Shown: one piece after another, positions 16,301 through 22,858 of the stretch
Numbering within the stretch: the stretch's first letter is position 1
Layout: each line of letters opens with the position of its first letter
Source: Planctomycetota bacterium
GTDB lineage: Bacteria; Planctomycetota; Planctomycetia; Pirellulales; PNKZ01
Length of the DNA stretch: 41,169 nt
Reading direction: 5' to 3'
NCBI GenBank assembly: GCA_018242585.1
Contig: JAFEBQ010000021.1
Coordinates: forward strand, 1 to 41,169
Made by a program: the position numbers and the translations under genes
Notes under the pieces: generated by a model
Told to the model about the DNA's origin: nothing
Seen by the model: the letters and a program-made list of their open reading frames with translations, nothing else
Database searches by the model: none

Positions 16301-17053
16301 CTTGCCCAGGTTATTGCGGTCGACCAGGAACAGGATGCGCTTGGCCTTGGCGAACTTGATAAGCCGGTAGCAGAAGTTGACGGCGGTGAACGTCTTGCCG
16401 CTGCCGGTGGCCATTTGGATCAGCGAGCGCGGTCGGTTCTCGGCCAGCGAGGCTTCGAGGTTGTTGATGCTGTCGATCTGCACGCGCCAGAGTTGTGTAG
16501 ACGCGGCTTCTAGCCGCGTAGTTGCGTCGGGGGCAACGCGGCTAGAAGCCGCGTCTACGAGCATTGCGTCGGGGGCAACGCGGCTGGAAGCCGCGTCTAC
16601 GAGGGGCGGCATGTTGCGCAGCAGCGTGCGAACCTGGTCGTCGAGCTTGGCGAGCCGGATCAGTTCTTCGGGCCGGTGGAACGTGAAGACTGGGCGGCTG
16701 CGCGCGTTGGGTTCGAGCGCATTGGTGAACTGAGTTGCCGTGCCCGTCGATTCGTAGGCAAAGGGGAGCGGCAGGTGGTAATGGGGCAGCCCCTTCGGCA
16801 GCCCATCGACGTATTTGCTGGACTGTGTCTCGACGCCGGTGAGCGGGTGGCCTTCGGGCTTGGCCTCGACGACGCCGATGGCGCGGGCATCGGCATAGAG
16901 CAGGTAGTCAGCGAAGCCGGTTTTGAGGGGGAACTCCCGAATGGCCACCCCCAGGCCCGCCGCGATGTTCATGTCGGGGCGTGACTGCACGATCCAGCCA
17001 GCCTGTTCAAGCTGCTGGTCGATCTTCTGGCGCGCTATTTCTTCGGGCGTCAT
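13349..17053 (-). CDS. hsdR: Type I restriction subunit with an in-frame embedded RAYT transposase domain
   Basis: 1234 residues, HsdR of EcoEI-like type I systems: ATP-driven DNA translocation and cleavage. PD-(D/E)xK nuclease at about 30-75 (GFADYLLYADARAIGVVEAKPEG, then QSSKY); Walker A MATGSGKT near 216-222; DECH near 358; LTATP; QMKGRGCRV motif VI; EcoEI-type C-domain at about 940-1230. Residues 152-186, 321-337 and 1068-1124 are REP-encoded. Residues about 708-934 are a complete REP-associated tyrosine transposase: LPHWRQEGATYFVTFRLADSLP, HUH motif PNHVHVV, SWKSFTAKQINALL, QFWQKESFDHIVRS and the Tyr in LYIQNNPV. Without inserts HsdR would be about 890 residues, near the family norm. Start ATG at 17053 has GAGG just before it. 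No stop or frameshift was seen. Confidence 0.93.
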   Translation of the reverse strand: MTPEEIARQKIDQQLEQAGWIVQSRPDMNIAAGLGVAIREFPLKTGFADYLLYADARAIGVVEAKPEGHPLTGVETQSSKYVDGLPKGLPHYHLPLPFAYESTGTATQFTNALEPNARSRPVFTFHRPEELIRLAKLDDQVRTLLRNMPPLVDAASSRVAPDAMLVDAASSRVAPDATTRLEAASTQLWRVQIDSINNLEASLAENRPRSLIQMATGSGKTFTAVNFCYRLIKFAKAKRILFLVDRNNLGKQTLNEFQQFVSPLNSYKLTEEYSVQQLKRNTIDPAAKVCITTIQRLYSMLKGEEEYLEENEEGSLFEADVDAASSRVESGRMPLLREPLPVVYNAKIPIETFDFIVVDECHRSIYNIWRQVLDYFDAFLIGLTATPTTQTIGFFNGNLVQDYSHEQAVVDGVNVGYDVYRIETKITAQGAKLVKEPGIFTPLRDRRTKQRKYKELDDDLTYTANQLDRDVVAENQIRLVVRTFKDKLPEIFPGRTEVPKTLIFAKTDLHAEDVVRIVREEFGKGNDFCQKITSKSTGKKPEELLADFRNSYNPRIAVTVDMIATGTDVKPLECLVFMRNIRSLSYFEQMKGRGCRVVDPDVLQSVTPDAKHKTHFVIIDAVGVCEEEKSATKPLDRQPSVPLDKLLNFVAAGAADPDVVSTLASRLARLERQLDGDQQVRIEQAAGGKDLATLSADLLHSIDADETVAAASCRFHPALQDSASLIGYFDPAEPLANLDGNLPHWRQEGATYFVTFRLADSLPQDKLALWIAEREAWLAQHPEPHSPETRREYHRRFSARIQGWLDAGYGACSLARGDVRQIVVDALLHFQSQRYELRSWVVMPNHVHVVLTPLAGHELSSILHSWKSFTAKQINALLQQQGQFWQKESFDHIVRSPDALQRIELYIQNNPVGLADDTYTLSSDLAMRRDAASTWEPSEQQVAQVEQERMRAALKPFLNPKLRNMILGAKQALEQVIDEQTPDQLLRAGFDAAALEKAKSMLTSFRQFIEDNKDEIEALQVLYSQPYRAGLRFRHVKELAAKLNQPPFFVDPARPESLSRLWQAFELVDAASSPVIVDAASSRIQDQQLKQQVDAASSRIENPPDPASSRIQNQQLKRQDAASTTSRKLMLVDVIALVRHAIHPDTPLAPVGMTVEQRYQTWLSEKQSAGVTFTADQRRWLDAIKDHIASSLAIEQDDLEEVPFNTIGGLGRAYELFGDKLSGILDELNLRLAA
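13683..13852. repeat. Cluster of five REP units in the hsdR C-terminal part
   Basis: Units at 13683-13705 (GTAG foot), 13721-13738 (truncated), 13754-13777, 13802-13825 and 13830-13852 (ending CTAC; the first bases of the last are altered). A stretch beginning CTTTAATTGTTGGT recurs at 13703 and 13784, so part of the cluster arose by an 81-bp (27-codon) duplication. It encodes VDAASSPVIVDAASSRI...VDAASSRI...RQDAAST, between the residues WQAFEL and SRKLMLVDV. Confidence 0.88.
14253..14932 (-). mobile_element. RAYT (REP-associated tyrosine transposase) unit bracketed by REPs, inside hsdR
   Basis: A 680-bp unit. One end is a REP with GTAG foot at 14253-14275 (stem ATGCGGC/GCCGCAT), the other an inverted REP ending CTAC at 14909-14932 (stem AGCGGC/GCCGCT). 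Between them the minus strand encodes a Y1/HUH transposase domain of about 200 residues in the frame of hsdR. Both catalytic elements (HVH and the Tyr of YIQNNP) are intact. RAYTs are known to bind and cut single-stranded REP hairpins next to GTAG. The unit has no ATG, GTG or TTG near the domain start (CTG stands before IGYFDP) and no stop at its end, so it can only be made as part of HsdR unless a distant internal start is used. Target-site duplication is not obvious. Confidence 0.88.
16045..16093. repeat. Minimal REP pair in the hsdR helicase region
   Basis: REP 16045-16067 (GTAG foot) and inverted REP 16070-16093 (CTAC end) are separated by two bases. This is the cleanest REP pair in the operon. 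It encodes VDAASSRVESGRMPLLRE just before LPVVYN and the DECH box; the exit half is read in a different frame (RMPLLRE) from that in most other inserts (RQDAAST). Confidence 0.92.
16497..16600. repeat. Three REP units between nuclease and helicase of hsdR
   Basis: Units at 16497-16520 (GTAG foot), 16535-16558 and 16577-16600 (both end CTAC). The second and third with their shared flank GTCGGGGGCAACGCGGCT form a 42-bp (14-codon) tandem duplication, giving VDAASSRVAPDAML then VDAASSRVAPDATT, then RLEAAST. Confidence 0.92.
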
Positions 17054-17137
17054 AAGCCTCGGACCCACCTGGGGGCCGGCGACCGACAACGCGACTCGCC
17101 CCCCTTGTCCCACTCCTGCGAGATTTGCAGTTTCGCC

Positions 17138-17166
17138 AGTCTAGCAAGGGGACTTTCCAGCGGCAA
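17138..17166 (-). promoter_or_regulatory. Candidate sigma-70-type promoter of the hsdRSM operon
   Basis: On the minus strand TTGCCG (17166-17161) and TAGACT (17143-17138) are separated by exactly 17 bases. A start about seven bases after the -10 would leave a leader of roughly 75-80 bases before the hsdR ATG. The match is moderate. Confidence 0.4.
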
Positions 17167-17250
17167 ACTGGCGACGATGCGCAGCCGCTCGGTGGCGATG
17201 GTTGATCCGCGACAGCCCCCTGGGCTTGGGTGTGACGTCTTTCTCTTTTG

Positions 17251-17283
17251 TCTAATCGCTAATAGCTAACCGCTAATCGCTCT
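17251..17283. repeat. TAATCGCTA-type intergenic repeat
   Basis: CTAATCGCTAATAGCTAAC and a further TAATCGCT follow directly on the hppA stop. Same family as 6978-7069 and 36440-36545. Confidence 0.65.
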
Positions 17284-17284
17284 T

Positions 17285-19924
17285 TTACGTCTTCTCTGGA
17301 ATTCGCATCGAGTAGAACGAGCGCCAGACGAAGACCATCGCGATTGCCAGCATCAACACGCCGACATAGGGAATGTAATCCTTGACCGAGTCGGGAGCGG
17401 CCGCGTTGGCGTGCTCGGTGGCCTGCTTGGTCTTGACCGCGATCTCCACCGCCAGCAGCCCGAACAACGTCGAGAACTTGATAATCGGGTTCAAGGCCAC
17501 CGAGGTGGTGTCCTTGAACGGATCGCCGACCGTGTCGCCGATGACCGTGGCGGCGTGGAGTGGCGTCCCCTTTTCGCGCAAATCGACTTCGACCAGCTTC
17601 TTGGCGTTGTCCCACGAGCCGCCGGCATTGGCCATGTAAATGGCCTGGAACAAGCCAAACACCGCGATCGAAATCAGGTAAGCGACGAAGAAGTTCGGGT
17701 CGAAGAACGCGAACGCCAGCGTGATGGTCATTAGGGCGATGAAGATGTTCCACATGCCCTTCTGGGCGTACTGGGTGCAGATGCGCACGACGGTGATCGA
17801 GTCGTTGATGTCGGCTTCTTTCTTGTCGAGGTTCATGTTCCGCTTGATGTACTCGACCGCGCTGTACGCACCGGTGGTCACCGCCTGCATCGAAGCGCCC
17901 GAGAACCAGAACACGACGGCGCCGCCGCACATAAAGCCGAGCAAGACAGGCGCGTCGGTCAGGCTCAGGTGCAACATGCCGGCTTTGCCCAGCAGCAGGA
18001 TGATCGAGAAGATCATCGTCGTCGCGCCGACGACGGCGGTGCCGATGAGCACCGGCTTGGCCGTGGCTTTGAACGTATTGCCGGCCGAGTCGTTCGCTTC
18101 GAGGTAATGCTTCCCTTGTTCAAAGTTCGGCACAAAGCCGAAGTCGCGCTTGATCTCTTCGCTGATGCCGGGAATGTGCTCGGTCTGGGCCAGTTCGAAC
18201 ACCGACTGGGCGTTGTCGGTCACCGGGCCGTAGCTGTCGACCGCGATGTTCACCGGACCCATGCACAAGAAGCCGAAGGCCACCAGGCCGAAGGCGAAGA
18301 TGGAGCCGACGCCCACCAGGGGCTGCCCCTGCATGAGTTCAACCATCATCAGATCGTTCAGCCCCTGCAAGCTGACGAAGTAAGCGCCACCCATCAGGCC
18401 GGTGATCAGCATGCCCATCCAATAGGCACTGAAGTTGCCCGCCACGATGCCCGAGAGAATCGTCAGCGACGCGCCGCCTTCGCGGCTGGCCGTGACAATT
18501 TCCTTGACGTGCTTCGAGTGCGAGCTGGTGAAAGCCTTGGTCAATTCGGGAATCAGCACGGCGGCCAAGGTGCCGCAACTGATAATGGTGGCCAATTGCC
18601 ACCACAGTTCCGTCTGGGCCACGCCGTTGACGCTCAGATCCCGAATCAGCAGCCAACTCATCCCATAGGACGTGCTGATGCACAGGATCGAGGCAATCCA
18701 GATCAACCGGGTCAGCGGCTGTTCAAAGTCAAATTCCTTCAGGCCGCGGTACTTCTTCTCGGAGATCGCCTGATTGATGAAGTACGACACGCCCGACATG
18801 AAGTCCATCAGGAATCGCATGGCGAAGATCCACACGATGAGCTTCGATTGCAGGTCGAGGTAGCCGGGGCCGGCCGCCTTTTCGGTGACCGCCAGGGTGA
18901 TGAACGAAATCAGCGCCACGCCGGTCACGCCGTAAGTCTCAAAACCGTCGGCCGTGGGGCCGACGCTGTCGCCGGCGTTGTCACCGGTGCAGTCGGCGAT
19001 CACGCCCGGATTGCGCGGGTCGTCTTCCTTGACGTTGAAGACGATCTTCATCAGGTCCGAGCCAATGTCGGCGATCTTGGTGAAAATACCGCCGGCAATG
19101 CGCAAGGCCGACGCCCCCAGCGACTCGCCGATGGCAAAGCCCAGAAAGCAGTAGCCGACAATTTCGCGCGGCACGAACAGCAAGATGATGACCATCATCA
19201 CCAGTTCGAGCGAAATCAGAAACAAACCCACCGACATGCCGGCCCGCAATGGAATGTTCACCACGTCCCAAGGCTCGCCCTTGAGCGAAGCGAACGCCGT
19301 CCGGCAGTTGGCGTAGGTGTTGACGCGAATGCCGTACCAGGCCACCCAGAACGAGCCGCCCATGCCCACCACCGAGAACAGCAGCACCAGCGCGACCGTG
19401 GTCAGGGGGCTGATGGCGCCGGGCTTCGGCGGTCCCTCTTCGTGGCTGAACCCCAGCAAGTAATAAGTCATGGCACAGGCGATCAACGCCCACAACATCA
19501 ACAAGAACTTGCCTTGTTGCAGCAGGTAGGTCTTGCAGGTTTGAAAAATCACTTCCGCCACGTCGAGCATCGACTTGTGGGCTGGCAGGGCGTGGATCTG
19601 CTTGCGCAGAAAGAGGCTGATGCCCAGCGTGCCGCAGATGACGAACGCGCCGTACAGCAACAGGTTCCAAGCCGAGATGCCGCTGTTCGGGTCGCCCGGG
19701 CTGGTGAAGAATCGGCCGGCGTGCAAGTCGGGAATGGCTAGATCGGCTTCGCCGGCGAACGAGGCGCCGGCCGCGAGCCACGTTCCAAACACCGCCGCGG
19801 CCAGCCAGGCGGCGCGCGAGAGCGCGCCGCGCTCGATCGAACGACTTGGCGGTTGAGCGGTCGTCTTCTGGGGGGCGACCGCAGGCCAAAGTCGGGAAAC
19901 AGTCCTAGCCACGAGCGCTTTCAT
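17285..19924 (-). CDS. hppA: Membrane-bound ion-translocating pyrophosphatase, probably K+-independent
   Basis: 879 residues with many membrane segments. It couples hydrolysis of pyrophosphate to H+ (or Na+) transport across the membrane. The substrate-binding loops are present: DDPRNPGVIADCTGDN followed by GDSVGPTADGFETYG, DSYGPVTDNAQ, and GDTVGDPFKDTTSVALNP. In GNTFKATAK a lysine stands where K+-dependent enzymes carry alanine, as in the K+-independent class, though the neighbouring second marker position is not clearly matched. An N-terminal signal-like hydrophobic segment and a periplasmic stretch (about 55-80) precede the core, which makes it longer than the usual 650-770. The ATG at 19924 has an ideal GAGGAG five bases before it. 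Confidence 0.94.
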   Translation of the reverse strand: MKALVARTVSRLWPAVAPQKTTAQPPSRSIERGALSRAAWLAAAVFGTWLAAGASFAGEADLAIPDLHAGRFFTSPGDPNSGISAWNLLLYGAFVICGTLGISLFLRKQIHALPAHKSMLDVAEVIFQTCKTYLLQQGKFLLMLWALIACAMTYYLLGFSHEEGPPKPGAISPLTTVALVLLFSVVGMGGSFWVAWYGIRVNTYANCRTAFASLKGEPWDVVNIPLRAGMSVGLFLISLELVMMVIILLFVPREIVGYCFLGFAIGESLGASALRIAGGIFTKIADIGSDLMKIVFNVKEDDPRNPGVIADCTGDNAGDSVGPTADGFETYGVTGVALISFITLAVTEKAAGPGYLDLQSKLIVWIFAMRFLMDFMSGVSYFINQAISEKKYRGLKEFDFEQPLTRLIWIASILCISTSYGMSWLLIRDLSVNGVAQTELWWQLATIISCGTLAAVLIPELTKAFTSSHSKHVKEIVTASREGGASLTILSGIVAGNFSAYWMGMLITGLMGGAYFVSLQGLNDLMMVELMQGQPLVGVGSIFAFGLVAFGFLCMGPVNIAVDSYGPVTDNAQSVFELAQTEHIPGISEEIKRDFGFVPNFEQGKHYLEANDSAGNTFKATAKPVLIGTAVVGATTMIFSIILLLGKAGMLHLSLTDAPVLLGFMCGGAVVFWFSGASMQAVTTGAYSAVEYIKRNMNLDKKEADINDSITVVRICTQYAQKGMWNIFIALMTITLAFAFFDPNFFVAYLISIAVFGLFQAIYMANAGGSWDNAKKLVEVDLREKGTPLHAATVIGDTVGDPFKDTTSVALNPIIKFSTLFGLLAVEIAVKTKQATEHANAAAPDSVKDYIPYVGVLMLAIAMVFVWRSFYSMRIPEKT

Positions 19925-20393
19925 GGAAACTCCTCTGATGATCGGCAGGTGTCGGATGCGTGGTTCGATGCGAGTACCGGAGGATGGGGCACAATCCCCG
20001 GGAAGGCCGCGCTGCGTCGTCCTCGACGCAAACTGCCCGAGCCCCCCGCGTCGCCGACCCAGCGCTAGGCCCCGTCGGCAACGAACTCCCCCCGTTGTTT
20101 GGTTCGCATAGCGTAAAGGGATTGTGAACAACTCGCAATTGGGTTGTCGGGCGAAGCTGCGACGTTTTTATTGCAAAGGTTGAGTCGAGACTTTCGAGCG
20201 GCGCAGCCCAAGCCCAGGGGGCTCACCCCCTGGGAGTTTTTTTCTGGTGCGATGAAATCGCGGAAAAGTCCCGGCGGGCCCTCGCCGCGCGCCAGAAAGC
20301 GCGACTGGCAGCGGACTTTACGCTGGTCTAAAGTGGGCCAAGATCGGCAGATTCGCCGCCGACAGGCATTCCAAGAACGCAACGGGCAACACC
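19925..20393. other. Divergent intergenic region upstream of hppA
   Basis: Carries the hppA ribosome site and one hairpin with a T-run (20213-20243). No gene is seen. A hppA promoter is likely in the AT-richer part around 20090-20150, but no good -35/-10 pair was found. Confidence 0.5.
20213..20243 (+). terminator. Terminator-like hairpin CCCAGGGGG/CCCCCTGGG with T7
   Basis: A perfect 9-bp stem with loop CTCA, followed by AG and seven T. No plus-strand gene ends nearby, so it either attenuates the downstream membrane-protein gene or is a member of the hairpin family also found at 33547-33577 and 35459-35488. Confidence 0.55.
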
Positions 20394-20975
20394 ATGGATC
20401 AGCTGCAGCCATCCAGTAAGTCGGTTATCCCCACGGTCTTTGGGGCGTTGAACATCGTGATGGGACTGTTGGGGTTGTTGGGGGCGGCGGTCGGTATTGC
20501 CAGCCTGTTCTTTTGGGACGTGTTGAAGAATGACCCGTCGATCAAAATCATGCGCGCGAGCGCCGTGCTGCGCGTGTTCGGCATCACCGTACCGGTGTTG
20601 TCGCTGTTGGCGTCGATCGCGCTGTTGGCCGCCGGCGTGGGGCTGTTCCAGATGCGCGACTGGGGACGCCGGGTGACGATCGGCGTGGCCTGGTACGACA
20701 TCGCCAAAACGGTGCTGACGCTGGTCCTCTATACCCCCCTGTTTTGGGTGCCCCTCTATGAACATGCCCAAACCGTCGAGGACCGCGCTCAACGCTTTGG
20801 CCTGATCGGTGGCATCTTTGGCGGCATCATCGGCATCTTCATCGCCCTGATCTTTCCGGTCTGCGCCCTCTACTTTCTGACCCGGCCCAATGTGATCGCC
20901 ACGCTCGAAGGCGCGCGCGACCCCGGCGCTGGCTACGCCCGACCAGAAACCGGTAATCCGTATCAGAGTCCGTGA
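20394..20975 (+). CDS. Four-helix membrane protein, paralogue A
   Basis: 193 residues with four hydrophobic segments (about 10-40, 58-82, 97-120 and 138-165), a WGRR(V)TIGVAWYDI motif after the second, and the C-terminal ending NPYQSP. No known domain is recognised. It is followed by a paralogue (21061-21627) with the same layout and ending; the motifs shared are IP-VFG-LN at the start, WGRR--IGVAW-DI, P-L-LYFL-RPNV and the DPGAGY-R-ETGNPYQSP tail. An inner-membrane role is likely, function unknown. Confidence 0.75.
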   Translation: MDQLQPSSKSVIPTVFGALNIVMGLLGLLGAAVGIASLFFWDVLKNDPSIKIMRASAVLRVFGITVPVLSLLASIALLAAGVGLFQMRDWGRRVTIGVAWYDIAKTVLTLVLYTPLFWVPLYEHAQTVEDRAQRFGLIGGIFGGIIGIFIALIFPVCALYFLTRPNVIATLEGARDPGAGYARPETGNPYQSP

Positions 20976-20981
20976 GGAGAA

Positions 20982-21010
20982 GTTGCGAGTTGCTGGTTCC
21001 TAGTTGCTAG
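20982..21010 (+). repeat. GTTGCTAGTTG-type repeat behind paralogue A
   Basis: GTTGCGAGTTGCTGGTTCC then TAGTTGCTAG. It follows the stop codon by eight bases, and the same sequence stands at the same distance behind paralogue B, so it was copied with the gene. Confidence 0.75.
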
Positions 21011-21060
21011 TGAAGAAGGAACCTGCTGATCAATCGAGCCCCTAGCCCCCGTTTGCCCCC

Positions 21061-21627
21061 ATGTCAAAAAGCTCCATTCCACTCGTGTTCGGTCTGTTGA
21101 ATCTGCTCTGGGGGGCGCTGGGGCTGCTGAGCGCTGTGACAAGCGTGTTATGGTTGTTCTTGATGGGGATGAGTGGTGGCACCGAATACAGCACGCAACT
21201 GATGCGTGAAAGCTCCGTGCTCACCTTGGTTAGCGGGCTGGGAGTTGCAGTGGGCTTGGTGGCGTCGTTGGTGCTCATTGTCGCGGGCGTTGGGCTGCTG
21301 AAAGAGCGTGCGTGGGGCCGTCGCTGGTCAATCGGCGTCGCCTGGTGCGACATTAGCACGGCCGCCATATACGCGGTGAGCTATCTTCCCTTGTTTTGGC
21401 TTCCCTTGGCACAGCACGCTGGCACGATCGACGATTCAAACCTGCGGTTCAGCGAGTGGTTCTCGCTGATCGCCAGCATTCTCACAGTGCCGATTTCGCT
21501 GATTTATCCCGTCCTCACGCTCTACTTTTTGAACCGCCCAAACGTGCTGGCCCTGCTCGATAGCTCGCGCGACCCAGGTGCCGGCTACGTTCGGCAAGAG
21601 ACCGGCAACCCGTATCAGAGTCCGTGA
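21061..21627 (+). CDS. Four-helix membrane protein, paralogue B
   Basis: 188 residues, four hydrophobic segments, homologous over its whole length to the gene directly upstream, with the same WGRR and DPGAGY...NPYQSP features. The segment between helices 1 and 2 differs most. The two copies are old enough to have diverged well below nucleotide identity in the body, whereas the 3' flank (stop codon plus about 50 bases) is still very similar. Function unknown. Confidence 0.75.
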   Translation: MSKSSIPLVFGLLNLLWGALGLLSAVTSVLWLFLMGMSGGTEYSTQLMRESSVLTLVSGLGVAVGLVASLVLIVAGVGLLKERAWGRRWSIGVAWCDISTAAIYAVSYLPLFWLPLAQHAGTIDDSNLRFSEWFSLIASILTVPISLIYPVLTLYFLNRPNVLALLDSSRDPGAGYVRQETGNPYQSP

Positions 21628-21633
21628 GGAAAG

Positions 21634-21662
21634 GTTGCTAGTTGTTGGTTCCTAGTTGCTAG
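21634..21662 (+). repeat. GTTGCTAGTTG-type repeat, left arm of a 29-bp perfect inverted repeat
   Basis: GTTGCTAGTTGTTGGTTCC then TAGTTGCTAG. Its exact inverse complement lies at 21747-21775, 84 bases away. Confidence 0.85.
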
Positions 21663-21746
21663 TGAAGAAGGAACCCGCCGACCGCTCGATCGTCTAGTCG
21701 GGTTTCCAAACGTCGCTTAAAAGTGGTGAATAAGAAATTGCCTTCT

Positions 21747-21801
21747 CTAGCAACTAGGAACCAACAACTAGCAACTTCTTTTCAACCAGCAACCAGCAAC
21801 T
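21747..21801 (-). repeat. CAACTAGCAAC-type repeat, right arm plus extension
   Basis: Starts with the inverse complement of 21634-21662 and continues with CAACCAGCAACCAGCAACT. It ends 11 bases before the methyltransferase start and leaves no normal ribosome site there. Confidence 0.85.
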
Positions 21802-21812
21802 TTCCATCCCCC

Positions 21813-22628
21813 ATGCTCGACCGACCTGCTTACTCCGCCGCTCACGAACATAACCGCCGCGCTTGGAACGAGCGCGTCGAGCAACGCGCGCGGTTCACGC
21901 GTCCGGTCGATGACGAGATGGTCGGCCAAGCCCACTCGCACATCGATGGTCGCTGGCTCGGTGACGTGCGGGGCAAGCGGCTGTTGTGCCTGGCCAGCGG
22001 CGGCGGCCAGCAAAGCGCCCTCTATGCCGCGGCCGGCGCGATCGTGACCGTCGTCGACATCAGCGCGGCCATGCTCGCCCTCGATCGCCAGGTGGCCGAG
22101 GAGCGGGGCATCGACTTGCAGATTGTCGAGACGTCGATGGACGATCTGTCCATGTTCGCGCCGGCCAGTTTCGACGCGGTCATCCATCCGGTTAGCACCT
22201 GCTACGTGCCCGACATTGGCGCGGTCTATCGCGAGGTGGCCCGCGTGATCTGCGCCGGCGGAGTGTACGTCAGCCAGCACAAGCAGCCCACCAGCCTTCA
22301 GGCTTCGACGTTGCCCCACGGCGGCAGCTATACGATCGACGTCCCGTATGAAAGCCGCGAGCCGTTGCCCCCCGTGGTGGGCAGCTTGCATCGCGAGGCG
22401 GGGACGCTCGAGTTCATTCACCGCTGGGAGGACGTGCTCGGCGGGCTGTGCCGCGCCGGGTTCGTGATCGAAGACCTGGTCGAGCCGGGCCACGGCAAGC
22501 CCGACGCCGAGCCAGGGACGTTCGCCCATCGCAGCCGCTGGATTCCGCCGTATGTGCGCATCAAAGCCCGCCGGACGGGGAGCGCCGCCGCGCCGTCGTC
22601 GGCCGCCTCGTCGCTTTGGACGCCCTAG
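21813..22628 (+). CDS. SAM-dependent class I methyltransferase
   Basis: 271 residues. Motif I LLCLASGGGQQS (57-68) and the acidic end of strand 2, VDIS with D82, mark a Rossmann-fold methyltransferase; SFDAVIHPVSTCYV and ICAGGVYVSQHK fit motifs IV and V-VI. It is cytoplasmic, and its target (small molecule or protein) is unknown; YqgE/UbiE-like small-molecule enzymes are the nearest pattern. The frame opens at 21723, but everything before the ATG at 21813 is encoded by the repeat (reads NQQLATSFQPATSNF) and is not believable protein. Confidence 0.82.
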   Translation: MLDRPAYSAAHEHNRRAWNERVEQRARFTRPVDDEMVGQAHSHIDGRWLGDVRGKRLLCLASGGGQQSALYAAAGAIVTVVDISAAMLALDRQVAEERGIDLQIVETSMDDLSMFAPASFDAVIHPVSTCYVPDIGAVYREVARVICAGGVYVSQHKQPTSLQASTLPHGGSYTIDVPYESREPLPPVVGSLHREAGTLEFIHRWEDVLGGLCRAGFVIEDLVEPGHGKPDAEPGTFAHRSRWIPPYVRIKARRTGSAAAPSSAASSLWTP

Positions 22629-22683
22629 TTCTGAGGCGGGGTTACAAGGCACGGAACCTTGAGTTGGCGTTTGATGATTGTTT

Positions 22684-22733
22684 CCAAGCCGGCGGCTCTG
22701 CCGCCAAAATCGGTGGCAAAGCCACCGGCTTGG
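22684..22733. repeat. Nested double-hairpin palindrome
   Basis: Outer arms CCAAGCCGG/CCGGCTTGG enclose two small hairpins GGCGGC-TCT-GCCGCC (22691-22705) and GGTGGC-AAA-GCCACC (22712-22726). A cruciform-type element of REP-pair architecture between the methyltransferase and the SHD1 protein. Confidence 0.8.
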
Positions 22734-22858
22734 TGAATACGATTTAACCAGCCGGCTAGTTAAAATCCCCTTCGCGCCCGCTTAGGATAGTAGGTCTGGC
22801 CGGCCGCTGCTTGCCGCCTCGTTCACCCCCTCTGCCGTTTCGTTGGGAGTTGATCTCT

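Noticed and set aside
10704..16600. A CRISPR array formed by the many repeats
   Set aside because: The repeats are palindromes with variable spacing, occur in inverted pairs, are spread over three genes and are translated in frame; there are no equal-length spacers and no cas genes.
13349..17053. hsdR as a pseudogene disrupted by a transposase
   Set aside because: The frame is open from start to stop through every insert, all motor and nuclease motifs are intact, and the start and stop overlap properly with the neighbouring genes.
17969..19741. Long plus-strand frame opposite hppA (590 codons)
   Set aside because: The minus strand holds the pyrophosphatase with all motifs; the plus-strand product is His/Arg/Gln-rich shadow sequence.
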